From assembly GCA_036785705.1 (NCBI GenBank), contig JAWUZG010000004.1, positions 10,574,501 through 10,638,500 on the forward strand: 64,000 nucleotides of DNA, given 5' to 3'. Shown here one piece after another: positions 12,676-23,725 of the stretch (positions within the stretch are counted from its first letter, which is position 1; the number at the start of each line of letters is the position of its first letter). The stretch comes from Acanthornis magna (taxonomy: Eukaryota > Chordata > Aves > Passeriformes > Acanthizidae). Made by a program: the position numbers and the translations under genes. A model generated the notes under the pieces. That model was not told the origin of the DNA and did not search any database. It was given only the letters and a program-made list of their open reading frames with translations.

Positions 12676-13048
12676 GACTTGCAAGTGGGCCATCCTCATA
12701 TGCTGAAAGATAAGCTGGTGGAGAAGAAGACAGGCCTGGCTGAAGGGAGACTTTTGCTTGAAACTCAGAAAAAAGAATTTATGCCTCTGAGAAGGCAACT
12801 CAAGAGGACTACAAGGATGTTTAGGAATATGCAAGGAGAACACTATAAGAGCCAAAATCCAAGTAGAACTTAATCAGCTGCTGTTATAAAATACAATAAA
12901 CATATTTATATAAATACATAAACAACAAAAGGGGAGATTAGAAGAATCTTCTTCCTTTGTTGGATGTGACAAAGGATGAGGAAATGGCTGAATTACTTAA
13001 GGCTTTATTTGGCTCAGTATTTAATAGTAATACCAGTTGTTCTTTTTT
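12676..13048 (+). mobile_element. CR1 LINE internal fragment (between endonuclease and RT)
   Basis: In sense orientation the sequence matches the CR1 ORF2 segment that links the endonuclease to the reverse transcriptase. Landmarks are GAGGACTACAAGGATGTTTA, GGAGAACACTATAAGAGCCA, ATACATAAACAACAAAAG, GACAAAGGATGAGGAAATGG and CTCAGTATTTAATAGTAATA. In frame, parts read as the CR1 block rich in KINNK and TKDEE-type residues. The reading frame is interrupted by stops and small indels. The downstream reverse transcriptase and the 3' tail are missing, so the copy is broken at both ends. Confidence 0.8.
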
Positions 13049-13943
13049 ATTATCAAAATAAACATATTTTAATCTATATTGACATGTTTTAAAAAAAATT
13101 GATATTTGGTTTTACAGTTATTCATCATCAGTATGTCAGTATTATTTTACATTGATATTCAAAAGCTCATACTGTTGCCCTAGGACCTTGCTGTGCTCAC
13201 CTAAGAAAAACTACTGCATCAGCTGTTGTAAAAGTCAACTGTTTTCTAAATGGCAGTAGTATAAATAGAATGTTACACAACAGAATCATGCAAATTAACA
13301 AGGCTGGGGAAAGCTTACCAATATAACTAATCTAAAACTGCACATCTTAAATTTTAAAAATGTAAAGCTCATCTATGAATGCACAATAGTTGCTGAAAGT
13401 ATATTTTCTAGCATGCCAGGAGATATACCTCCCATTTGTCCTTCAGTACAAAACTTCAAATGCTTTAAGGAAAAGAAGCATTAAGGTAGCTTCTGCTTCG
13501 TTACAATGATAAGAACAATCTTTCCTGAATAGACAGTCCGTATATTTTTTCCAGTCCATACAGCGGTCGATGCATGAAATTACTGGCAGTACTATTTAAT
13601 AATGTTAAGCTATAGGTCAAATAAGGGATAGTGTTACAGATAATTGATCCCACTTCTTTGATTTGTTAACAATCTTCATGTGAGCAGACAATTATCAAGA
13701 AATAATCAGAAAATAGAGTGCTTATTGTCCTTTTTTTTCAATTATGGCACAAGTCTGTCACCTGTAAACACAAAGTTCGTAGTCATTGCCAGCACAGACC
13801 TGGTGTGACACAAAAGAAGAAAGAGTTTACATTATTTTCTCTGACAGCACAAAATCTGAGGACCTAATAGACTCATTACAGATCCAGACTCATATTTTGC
13901 TCGACTTAGATCACATATTTAGATTTCTTATGTCTTGGGAGAG
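13049..13943. other. AT-rich unique sequence
   Basis: No gene or repeat is recognised between the CR1 fragment and the target duplication of the next LTR. Confidence 0.5.
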
Positions 13944-13949
13944 AAGCAT

Positions 13950-14646
13950 TGTCGCAGATGAATTGTCTGCCCCTAACCAAAGAGCCCCGCTAGGGTCGCC
14001 CGAGAAGACCACACGTCGCAGTGGTATCGCTGGACGGTCGGGCAGGCTCCGCCGCCTGCATGTGCTGCTTGCCCCGCAGGGCCGAGGGCGGGTGGTTCGC
14101 CGGGAGGCGCAGCAGTCAGGGGCAGTCAAGCCCAGCGCAGAGCGTCGGTGGAACAGGCAGCGCAAGGAGACAAAGGCGAGGAGCTGTTGGCTTGCCACAG
14201 CAGACGTTTGTTAGGAACAGGAGCAGGTGCAGTGCAATGGCTGCGGGTCTGGCAGAGCCAACCCTGAGCAGCACCTTGCACGATCTTAAAAGGGGAGCAC
14301 CATGACCAATGGGGATAGAGGAGGGGGGCGGTTACAAAACTTAGTGAACCAATAGTGCAAACCCAGAGGCGGGCCCATAACCTAGAAACCAATCAATGTA
14401 ACAGTTAACTAGAAGAATCTGGAAAGGTGGTGAGGCCAACAGCCGAGCCACTCCCTAAGGCCAGCCCAGGTGCGTGAATGGCATGGAAATAGCGGGAAGC
14501 GGAGGTGGGGTCGAGGAGGAGGCCACACCTGGGACCAGCCCATGGGGCGTTCCTGCACCTCAGAGTCCTCCTCATCGAGGCTGTCCTCGAAATCCTGGGC
14601 AGGGCCGTCTGTGGAGAGGGCGGCAGCAAGGATCCGCCCCTCAACA
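13950..14646 (-). mobile_element. Solo LTR, class II (ERVK-like), GC-rich and CpG-rich
   Basis: On the plus strand the element runs TGTCGCAG...CCCTCAACA, so it has TG...CA termini. It is bounded by a perfect 6-bp duplication AAGCAT at 13,944-13,949 and 14,647-14,652. A 6-bp duplication is characteristic of alpha/betaretrovirus-like (class II) integration. The 697 bp are far richer in G+C and CpG than the flanks. The promoter layout points to transcription on the minus strand: CCAAT boxes (ATTGG on the sense strand) at 14,389, 14,349 and 14,306, a GC box near 14,326-14,333, then a TATA-like TTTTAAG near 14,284-14,291. R and U5 would then be 13,950 to about 14,260. No gag, pol or env adjoins it. 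Open frames across it are incidental. Confidence 0.88.
14284..14393 (-). promoter_or_regulatory. Putative LTR promoter (CCAAT boxes, GC box, TATA-like)
   Basis: Within the class II LTR, read on the minus strand, three ATTGG motifs (plus-strand CCAAT at 14,389-14,393, 14,349-14,353 and 14,306-14,310) and a GGGGGCGG box lie upstream of a TTTTAAG element. The spacing and order fit a pol II retroviral promoter. The motifs are seen directly, activity is inferred. Confidence 0.55.
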
Positions 14647-14652
14647 AAGCAT

Positions 14653-16200
14653 AACAAATGAATACACAATATTTTGAAATTCTTTTCTTTCAGTCTTATG
14701 TGCTAATAGTATTTCACTTTACATACAATACTTCAATAAATGAAAGTCTGTTTCAAGAATTGTCAGACAGATTGTGAAGTTTAGTAAGTAGGTGATTTGG
14801 GATATCCTTGGTCAATAGTGTTTCATAACATATTGAATCTTTTTCCTTCCTCTTATTCTTCCTGAAAGGAAAAATTTTACTTGTCTTAAGCAATTACAAC
14901 TGGAATATGACCGTCATTCTGAACAATGCATTATTTCTCTCTAATCCTGGTTGAAAACCTAACTCTCTGGAAGGGTTCCAATACAGACACTTCATATTTG
15001 AAGAGTGATTATAACTGATAACTGTATAACAGCTACCTAGCTGCCTGTCACAGATATCTATGAATCTTATTCTTAGTTGCATCAGTCTTGCCTTGCATTT
15101 AGTACATAGTGATATCTCAGGTATCTAATCTAAGTGAGAGGACACCTAAGAGTTAAATGCCCCAGTCTTGAGTCAATCTTACCTTTGTCTGGCATTAGAT
15201 ATGTTAGGTTTTAGATATTAGAATTGGATACTCATATCTGCTTTTTTGTTTTGTGTTTTTGTCCTTCACATGTATCTTCTCTTTTTTTTCCCAGTTTTTC
15301 CCCTCAGTTTAAAGAATCCCATTGACGTTATAGAGTTGAGTACCCTTTTTTATAATTATTATTATTTCCCTGTGGAAGAAACTGTACTCTGAGGCAAGCC
15401 AAAACCCTGCTTGCCCAATCTTGGAGAAAATTCGAGCTGTGCAAACACTGCTGTTTCATTCTGTTTCCAATAGCTTGAGGCTTTCAGTCACACACCCTTT
15501 TCTCAGCCATTCCATTGACCTGCTCCGTATGCCCTAATATTCCCTGTTGGCAATGTTTGCTATATTTGCAGGCATTTTATATCACCCAAATGCATAAAGA
15601 AGCTCAAGGGAATTGAACAATCATGTCCTGAGGGGTTACTGTATTTCTGTGTATAAAGACAGCAGGATTTCTCCTAGGCGAAGAGCATCACTCTGTCTTT
15701 ATTATTCATCTTCTAGAACAAATTTGGAAAATAAGTCTGCAGAAACTAAATGTTAGTATTTTGACTAAAATTCAGTTGAATACTCATTATGTGCCCATGG
15801 TCAAGCCAGAGAGTCTGACTAACAACAGGCAGAGAATGACAGCATGTTCATAGGACTTAAGCTTAAATACATGCAGATACCTTTTGGGACTTAGGATCTA
15901 TTTAAGGAGATTTTGCATTAATAATGAAAGCATAAGCATGTATTTTTACCAGTAAAGATTTACCTGCCCTGATTTCTGATGAGCCAGTCAGCCATTCAGG
16001 TAACATTTTTCCATGGGACAAACTTAGGCATAGGTTCTGTAGGACGATGAGCCCTCTGTTCTGAAATTCATAACACACTAAAATGAATGATGAATCCACA
16101 GTCTCTGTTCTTTGGAAATATTTTGTTCCTGACATCTTTAGTATTTCCAGTGGCTTGAGGAGATGTTATATCTAAAAAGAATGTGACTTTACAGCTGACT
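14653..16200. other. AT-rich unique sequence
   Basis: No gene, RNA gene or clear repeat is recognised between the class II LTR and the ERV remnant. Confidence 0.5.
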
Positions 16201-16209
16201 CCAAAATAT

Positions 16210-16566
16210 TCCTATGACAGCATCAATTGGCTTTGCATACACTGAACTTGTGAGCATTTGTTCAAGGGCCTTCTTCTCAAATAAGGAACAAACCCCTCCA
16301 GCTGCAGGTCACTCAAAGCTAAAAAAATATCCCAGAGACAAGTCAAGCCAGCAAGTTTTTCAGCAGTTTAATTCCCCAAGAGGGCACCAGGGGCCATTAC
16401 ATGGCCATTAGCGTAGCCAGCACTGGAGTCGCAGACAGAACAGAGGCAGCCAAGCAGCCAGCCAAGAAATCAGCCAAGGGGATGGGCTTTGCAACAGACA
16501 CAGATGTTGCTGCTAAAAAATTTATTCTAGACCTTGGCATCTGAGTCCTTTATCTGTCAATTTTGT
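16210..16566 (-). other. Possible ERV leader remnant
   Basis: This stretch lies downstream, on the minus strand, of the primer binding site described next. It is less AT-rich than the surroundings and would be the retroviral leader if that site is real. I find no recognisable gag reading frame in it. The left limit is a guess. Confidence 0.3.
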
Positions 16567-16584
16567 GTCCCGTATGAGGCCCCA
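16567..16584 (-). promoter_or_regulatory. Degenerate retroviral primer binding site (tRNA-Pro type)
   Basis: The minus strand reads TGGGGCCTCATACGGGAC. This matches 14 of 18 positions of the proline-tRNA primer binding site used by gammaretrovirus-like (class I) elements. Just upstream on that strand lies AACA followed by two bases, the usual arrangement of LTR end (CA), a two-base gap, then the primer site. The possible LTR would extend rightward from 16,587 for several hundred bases. Its far end is not identified. Confidence 0.45.
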
Positions 16585-16586
16585 GC

Positions 16587-17050
16587 TGTTAAATTTGTTG
16601 ATGAAAGGAGAAGAAGGGAAAAAGCTGAGCTGCATTTAGATGACCAGCAATTTGATTCCTTCTAAAGTACTTATCTTAAAGGGTTGATGCTTCTTTTGAT
16701 AGACATCTTCTAACCTTTTCCTGCAAAGTTTTCAAAAATTTCCTGCAAGTTAGTTGTTAAGGTGAGGCGTTTCTTACTGGGTCCAGAAATAATCGATGGT
16801 GAACTGTTCCCTCACACAGGGGAAGCGTTTGTCCTACAGAGAAGAGAACCCACAATCGAATGGGCATCAAGGATTAGTGGTGTCTAAATTTGGTTACCTG
16901 ACAAATTATGTGAGAATACTTTCACTTGCAAAGATGACAGTAGCTGAAAAGCTTTCACTGTTTACTCTTTGCATTTCAAATATTCCACATTTGGATAAAT
17001 GATCAAGTATTCTCAATGAGATTACCAGTTTTTTGTCTTTTCTCTGCTTT
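16587..17050 (-). mobile_element. Possible degenerate LTR next to the primer binding site
   Basis: If the site at 16,567-16,584 is a true primer binding site, the 5' LTR of a minus-strand ERV begins somewhere to the right and ends at 16,587 (TGTT on the plus strand). I see no strong promoter, polyadenylation signal or target duplication, and I do not recognise the family. The right boundary given here is only a placeholder. Confidence 0.25.
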
Positions 17051-19265
17051 CCTTGCAATTTCCAAAGACCCACTATTTTAGCTACAATCTCAAGATCTTT
17101 TTATGACTTGAAAGCTCTGTATGTATTCTTGCCTTAGTTTTCTTTCTCTACAGAACTTCAGTCAGTGAACATTATTGTTCTCCTACCATATGCAATAACC
17201 AACATTTTATTTGAAAAATACATTATACTGGTAATTTTTACCAGATCATGAAAAAAGTGGCAATAACACATATCTGTTCTTTAAATTATTATTCAATATT
17301 ATCATATAAGAATACAGGAAATAGTAACAGATATAATTGTGTGTTAATATATATTATCATGGGACAACTCAGGCAATACAAATTGTTTCTAGTCAAAAGA
17401 TACTCATTTGTATCCACCTACATAAAAATAAATGCTCTGCTTAGAAATGTACATGCTCATGAGCAGATTATGGTTTTTTCCTTTCTTCCAGCAGCTTCTG
17501 TTTTGCAAAAATGCAAGAATTTCCAGTTTAAATTCTTATTTTACCTTAACCATCATTTTCTGTTTAGACCTATCTTTTTTCCTTTTCTAGCTGTGCTGTC
17601 ATTACAGCTAGAGAAAATTTCTTTGCTTTCATTAACAAATAACTTAGCGCACTTTGACCCTTTTAAGGCTGTATCCAGCTGCTCTTTCTTATCTTTTAGA
17701 GAGAAACCCTGAGGGCTTGAGTCCAACTGCTCCATTCTGCTTAGGTTAATGCTATTGTCATAAATTCCTGCACTGTTTTGTCATTCAGTCTGCTCTTAAT
17801 CAAGCCACTCCAGATTATATTGGGTGCCCAGAAAGTGTATTATGGAGTGTAACACAACAATCCCCTAGGCAGTTTTAATGATTTGAAAGAGTAAATTCAA
17901 GAACAGATAGCAATTTCTCTTTGGTGTATGAGAGTAGACCTCTGATTTGGCTGATAAATTAAGATTAAATGGCTGCACTCCTTTTCCTTTTAAAATAACC
18001 AAGAGAATAGTTATTATTACTCACCAAAACCCACAGGAACTTTTTCAGTTGAATGCCTTTGTCATCAGCCTGATATTTTTATCAGAATCTGCACTGCAGT
18101 ACTGGTCTTCCGGCAAGCAGACAGGAATTTACTAGAGTGAAAACTTCATATGGGCCAGAATGAATTCACATAAATTGAACTTCATATGAATATACGTAAA
18201 GTATGAGCCAATGAATCTGTATACTGCTACTAAGCCACTGGAAATAACAAATTTTCAATAAAAACAGGTGCGGCTATAAAAAGTCATGTTGTGTTTCATG
18301 TAGATGTAGGCATATAGCCCCATACAATCTTGAAGCTAATAACTGCGCACTTAATTTTGGTTTGAATTTTAGTGTGGTAACTCTATGAGAAATAGACATT
18401 TACATGTATAGCTAATTCCAAATTTTTGTTTACTATATTTCTGCCATGCCTTGTATTCAAATGATCTCTCACTTTCACTGTAAAAATATAATATTTGGAG
18501 AAAATAATTCTAAAATAAAATTTCCTCAGTGTTTCTATTTCATAGCAGATTTTGACAAATAATTTAAGTCAGGTTCTTTCTTTTCTTTTTTTGAAACAAC
18601 GTCCCCCAAGAACATGTGGTTTTTTTCCTCTTACCTCTATTCTTTCGTAAGCACATTTTAATCTAGAAGCAATTTATCCACATTTTGGCATATTTGTTGA
18701 ACTGTAACAGTGTCAAAATTTGTAAAATTCTTCACATTTCCAGAAGTGGTGGAGTCAAGTCGATGTGAGGTAGTGTCAATTTCCATAAACTTGAGTTATT
18801 CCATGTGGTTTTATTTACAGCTATTCGAATGGAAAAGAGAGTTAATACCTCTATTTAAGGCTCTTCAGACAAAAGCACATGAGAAATTACTTAATTAACA
18901 TATATAATACAATTAAAACCATGCATAAGTCAGATTTGTTTGCTAGATCCAGCTCAAACAGGTAAGTAAATGTAGTGTAGCAATACAACCAGATCTTTAC
19001 CTTTTACCCTCTATGTCTTAATTGTCCATCACTGAAATACAGTAAGCGGAAATACACTTTCTTACCATGCAAAGCAACTAATTACATAGATGATTAAGAG
19101 GTGTTCATTTATTATGATGGGACAATATACCATGAAAGAAATGTGTACGTATATAGGTAGATCAAATGTATTAGCTAAATCTCTATTACCATTTCCTAGT
19201 CACTAGAAATCAATTCTCTGCAATGTTCACTTGCAAGCACAGTCCCTGGCATAGTTTTGCCTGGA
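17051..19265. other. AT-rich unique sequence
   Basis: No gene or repeat is recognised. The longest open frame of the window (17,248-17,712, plus strand, 154 codons) lies in and beside this stretch. It is rich in F, L, S, N and K as expected for random AT-rich DNA, has no domain and shows no codon bias I can see. Confidence 0.5.
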
Positions 19266-19270
19266 CTAAG

Positions 19271-20078
19271 GGCGATGGATTCAGCCTGGCAGGACACCAG
19301 ATGTAAACCAAAGCCTTCCTCTCCTCAATTCAATAGAGGAGAAAAATTGCAGTGAAAGGCTCGTGGGTTTAGACAAGGAGAGGGAGAGATCACTCACCAG
19401 TTACTGCCTGGCCATGAACTTCATCCTGGGCTGCAGGAACGTGGGATCCCTGCCAGAGGAGACAGTCCTCCACAAATGTCTCCAAGGTGAGTCTTTCCCA
19501 CATGCTGCAGCTCTTTATGAACTTCCATAGGGTGCAGACTTTCAGGAACAGGCTGCTCCAGCATGAATCTCCATGGGGCCCCAGGTACTGCCAGCAGCAT
19601 TCTTCAATACGTGCTTCCCATGGGATCATAGCCTCCTTTGGGCATCCACCTTTTGCAGCGTTGGATCCTCCACAGGCTACAGGTGGATCTCTGCTGCACT
19701 TGGACCTCCACGGGGGGACAGCCTCTTTTACCGTGGGCTTCACCATGGGCTGCAGAGGGATCTCAGCACCACCACCTGGATCACCTCCTCCCCCTCCTTC
19801 TCAATTGACCTGGGTGCCTGCAGCTCTGTTTCTCTCATGCATTCTACTCCACACAGTCTGTTTGCTCTTTACACAGTAACTTTTCCTCGTTGTTAACTGA
19901 TTCCCCAGAAGTGCTTCCACCATCCCTGATGGGTTCAGCCTTGACCAGCGGTGGGTCAGTCCTAGTGCTGGTTGGTGTTAGCTCTGTTGAACATGGAGAA
20001 ATCTTCTGGCAGCTTCTCACAGAAGCCACCCCTGTAGCCCCCCCCACCATCAAAACCTTCCCATACAAACCCAATACA
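19271..20078 (-). mobile_element. Solo LTR, avian ERV family shared with the window's right end
   Basis: Read on the minus strand it begins TGTATTGGGTTTGTATGGGA and continues through GGTGGCTTCTGTGAGAAGCT and AAGATTTCTCCATGTTCAAC, a block I know from an abundant bird LTR. It ends near 19,271 after a stretch with TTTCTCCTCTATTGAATTGA and a CTGGTGTCCTGCCAGG-like block. Flanks CTAAG (19,266-19,270) and CCAAG (20,079-20,083) form a 5-bp duplication with one mismatch. The copy is about 808 bp and diverged. Open frames of 80-130 codons across it on both strands are incidental. The same family starts again at 63,722. Confidence 0.85.
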
Positions 20079-20083
20079 CCAAG

Positions 20084-23000
20084 TGACACTTTTCCGAATT
20101 ACTTCCAAGTGTGTTCTGGGAGATACCATAGAAGAAGGAGGATTCTTAATTAGAATGTGGCCATGCTGTTTGGAGAGTAAGAGAATTTAATAATATGAAT
20201 GCAAGCTGTTCTATGCCAGCTGGCCTCAACAGCAAACAACAGTCCTAGACATATTTAATTTACTAGCCTAAATGTAGCTTTTGTGCTCTTCCACAGTGCT
20301 CATGCAGCAGTATATTCCTTAGCAAAGGAGAATAAACACTAACTTTTTTACAGGGAAAAAACCCCAATGTTTAATGACAACTGTATAATTTTGTAGAGCA
20401 AAGGAATATCAATATAGCTTTCCTCAAGTAAGATGATTCCACAACCATTAAAATGAATACTATGTACAGATGTCCTAAGTGAAGACTGGGGTTTTCTTGA
20501 GATTTCAGCAGGATAATTGCATATTTATTGAAACAGTTATTCTTAATTTTTTATGGGAAAATTTATTCCATCATTTATTGTTAGTCTAATTAAAGTTTTA
20601 ACAGTCTAATTAAAACATAAGAAACAGCTATTATTGGTCTAATTACAACAAGACTAATATTAATAAATCATTGACACAGTGAAGATATGGGCTTCCTAAT
20701 ATTAACCAATTTTTGTTGTGATTAGGCTCATACCTGGGTCACGTCTGAGTCATAGAAACATCAGGTTCACTCCTTCCAAACTATAGGGATAGGTAAAGAG
20801 GAGTCATCAGCTTCATTAGGTCTTTGCCAGGAGGAATATGACACTTATGGTTGAAGTTTGCCTATTTTGGGCCCCCTTGGGGCTCTTTTCATGGAGTTTT
20901 TTATCACAGTTTTTTTACCCACTCTTTTTTCCATGGTTTCCATCAAGCATTTGTCTGTTCAGACTACTTAGTTGTTAGTTACAGCATCATAATATTTTAC
21001 CAGGATACTATAACTACTGTTGATTTTTTGATCTGTTTTGTTTTGTTTTGTTTGTTTGCTTAGGGGGTTTTTTTGTTGTTGTTGTTGTTGTTTATTTGGT
21101 TTAGTTTGGTCTGTTTTTGGGGATTTTTTTCTCATAGTGTAGGATTTTTAAACTTGTACCATGGAGGATAATCAGAGTTAAGCCAAGCCAAGCTGGGTGA
21201 TAGTCACCTTCTCCCAGATAATTGCTGTAACAGTTAAAACTAGCAGCTCTGACTCAGACAGGCCAGACAAGTCCTGAAGTCCTTCGTTGTCAGGTCAATA
21301 AAATGACTACAGTAGGAATAACAACATCATATTTTCTAGCCCCCAAAAGTAGAAGAAAAAAGTGCTTTCTGTATACTTTGGGGACATAAGTTCAAACCAT
21401 AATGCTGAAGAGAAAAGTAAGTATCCTGTGAGCTCCAGGGAAAAAGAACAATATAAAAATATTTTTACTTTGATTATTTCTGTTTGCTCTTTCCTTGGTG
21501 TCTACAATATACAAAGAATATGAAAATTTCATGTAAAAATACAGTTCAAAGACTAATCTTAAATGCAAGGAAATCAATAGCTAATTTTCCATTTACCTTC
21601 AAATATTTTAAATAAGGAGCTGCACTAACAACAAATAAGACTGCAGCATTGTTTGATTGTGTGATTAACTATACGTCCAAAAATAAGATTGTATTTTGAA
21701 GCCTCAGAATGATGAGCCTATGTGAATTAATAAGCCATGTGTGAGTATATACTTTCTTCCTGTTCATAATTCATTTTAAACTTTTTTGCTTCTAAACTCT
21801 TTTTCCCTTTCCAGGACATCTGGTGCCTAAAAATCACAGCATAACAGCTCCAGACTTTCTCATTTTGTAATTAAAGAAAGCCTGGATTTTTAGGTCTTGC
21901 TGTGAAGATCACAGTATGTGTATTTATGAGTCTGGCATATCCCTCTCACTTACTAGCCTGGTTGCAATTTTTTTATCTTCTCATAAACTCAGAGCTGATA
22001 ATTCACAGAGTGTTTGTGATGCTGTGAAGGGACCTAGTTCCTTAAAAAGCTGACCTTGGAATCAGTTTTGAGGGACAGGATCTAAGACAGAGGGAAGACA
22101 GATTGTGAATCTCAGCAAGATATGGCACATGGATTCATCCAAGCAATCCGTATTGGATCTAAAGTATAGACACCTATGACATCTGAGTTACGTTTCCTTT
22201 ATGGCCAGTAGGGAGAATCACACTTTTATGCCACTTAAGATACTATAGATACAAGCTTGTATGTTTTATACTAACTTATATCTAAAGCAGATTGCATGAA
22301 TAATGACTGAAAATTTTCTTTCTCTTCTTTGAGTGTTAAGGTCACCTAAAATTATTGACTGACATGTAGATGTTTCTTTGCTAGATCTCCAGATTCCTGC
22401 TGGACTCTGGTGTGGCCAAGGATCCCTGTATCCCTATTTTGTGCAAGTATGGCATTGCTAAATTATTTGAATGACACAAACTGCATTACATGATAGTTTC
22501 CCAGATATTTCAGTGAAGGTAGTGTTTTTTCTGGACAGTTTAAGCCAATTTCATGTTCCTTGTGCCATTATCTCTTTTTTTTAATGATAAAATGACTTTT
22601 TACCTGTACAACCAGAAGAAAAATTCAGTTTAATTTAGATATTTCCATTCCTTCCCAATTACTCAAAAACTTAGAGTGCTTAATGTTTTTACTTCCACAC
22701 TCTCAATTTATTAACAAACATTCCTCTCAATTTATTAAAAAAAAAAACCGAAACATAATTTACATAAATTGCTCCCACTAGAATGCAAGGACTAAGAACA
22801 TGTAGTAATAATACAAGGGGTTTGAATTCCATTTTTTTTACTTTTTCTGTCTTGATATGATCAATATATAAAGAGGTACTAAAATGACAATTTAATTCTA
22901 TTCCCTATGGGATCATTTTAGGAATTGCAAGTATTAGCCATTAACATTCAAAACTTTGTTTGATTTAGATTGTCAAAACAATTACAAGAGTAACAGAATC

Positions 23001-23450
23001 TTCAATTTAGCTTTTACAGAACTTTTTAAAGTACCCTCTGGAGATTAACAAATACACTTAGAAATAAAAGTAAGATAGGATTTACCAAGAACCATTAATG
23101 TTAATTTTCTAAGTGAAACCTCTCAGCTACTGCCAGCTACACCACATACATAAGTGTTGCAGCTTCACTGATGGCGATCATGCTCATCCTGTAGATATGA
23201 GTAAGAAGGTCATAGCTGTATGTGATCTGCTGTGCTCTATTAACAATCTCCAAGATGTTAACTCCTAGGAAACCTTTCCAGAAAAGCCCTATTCATTGCC
23301 ATAAACTACCACATTCAAAAGCAGGAACAGTTTCTTGTACTTACTTCACCCCGAATAAAGTTTCTTCAGCAGAACTACTTTTACATCATTACACAACAGC
23401 AAGAAAAGGTGCCCTGCTCCGTCCCTATGCTGACAAGAAAATAAATTCTT
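20084..23450. other. AT-rich unique sequence with T/G-rich low-complexity block
   Basis: No gene is recognised. A T/G-rich tract at about 21,030-21,120 includes three GTTTT units and a (GTT)n run at 21,073-21,092. Confidence 0.5.
21030..21120. repeat. T/G-rich low-complexity tract with (GTT)n
   Basis: It contains GTTTTGTTTTGTTTT followed by a clean (TTG)n run at 21,073-21,092 and further T/G-rich sequence. A simple repeat, probably slippage-prone. Confidence 0.8.
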
Positions 23451-23725
23451 TGTAGGAAAATAAGATAGGTGAAGTTTATTGCAAACTGTGCAAATGAAAG
23501 GAATTGCTCATACACATACCACCCCAAGTTTTGGGAATGGCATCCGTGACCACTCTGCAGACACCTGGAAGCTGGACTGCATAAAGGTGACACCCCCCGG
23601 AACCTCCACCACCAAGAAGCCCAGGGTGAAGGAGAACCAATGGGACCAATGGGATCCATGAGTGGTGATAAATAAAATCCATGTTATTGACTTCAGCATA
23701 TGATCTCATTTGCACCTGACACAGA
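23451..23725 (-). mobile_element. Possible unclassified insert (LTR-like, minus strand)
   Basis: A compact block of higher GC content in AT-rich surroundings. On the minus strand it holds CCCATTGGTCCCATTGG (CCAAT-type boxes), then GGAGGTTCCGGGGGGTGTCA, and near its end a polyadenylation signal in GCAATAAACTTCACCTATC. The order of CCAAT boxes, GC-rich middle and AATAAA fits a short LTR. The plus strand could start at TGTAGGAAAATAAG (23,451) and end at TGACACA. I could not find a target duplication, so the boundaries and class are unproven. Confidence 0.35.

Noticed and set aside
13786..14214. 142-codon open frame on the plus strand
   Set aside because: It runs from unique DNA across the target duplication into the class II LTR, antisense to it. 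The frame is long only because the LTR is GC-rich.
14405..14669. Minus-strand frames with an acidic stretch in the LTR
   Set aside because: They lie in U3 of the solo LTR and cross its boundary. No retroviral protein similarity is recognised.
17248..17712. 154-codon open frame, the longest in the window
   Set aside because: Composition is typical of random AT-rich DNA (F, L, S, N, K), there is no domain, and no splice or promoter context supports a gene.
19390..19896. Overlapping open frames of 107-130 codons on both strands
   Set aside because: All lie inside the LTR at 19,271-20,078. The low stop density follows from its GC content.
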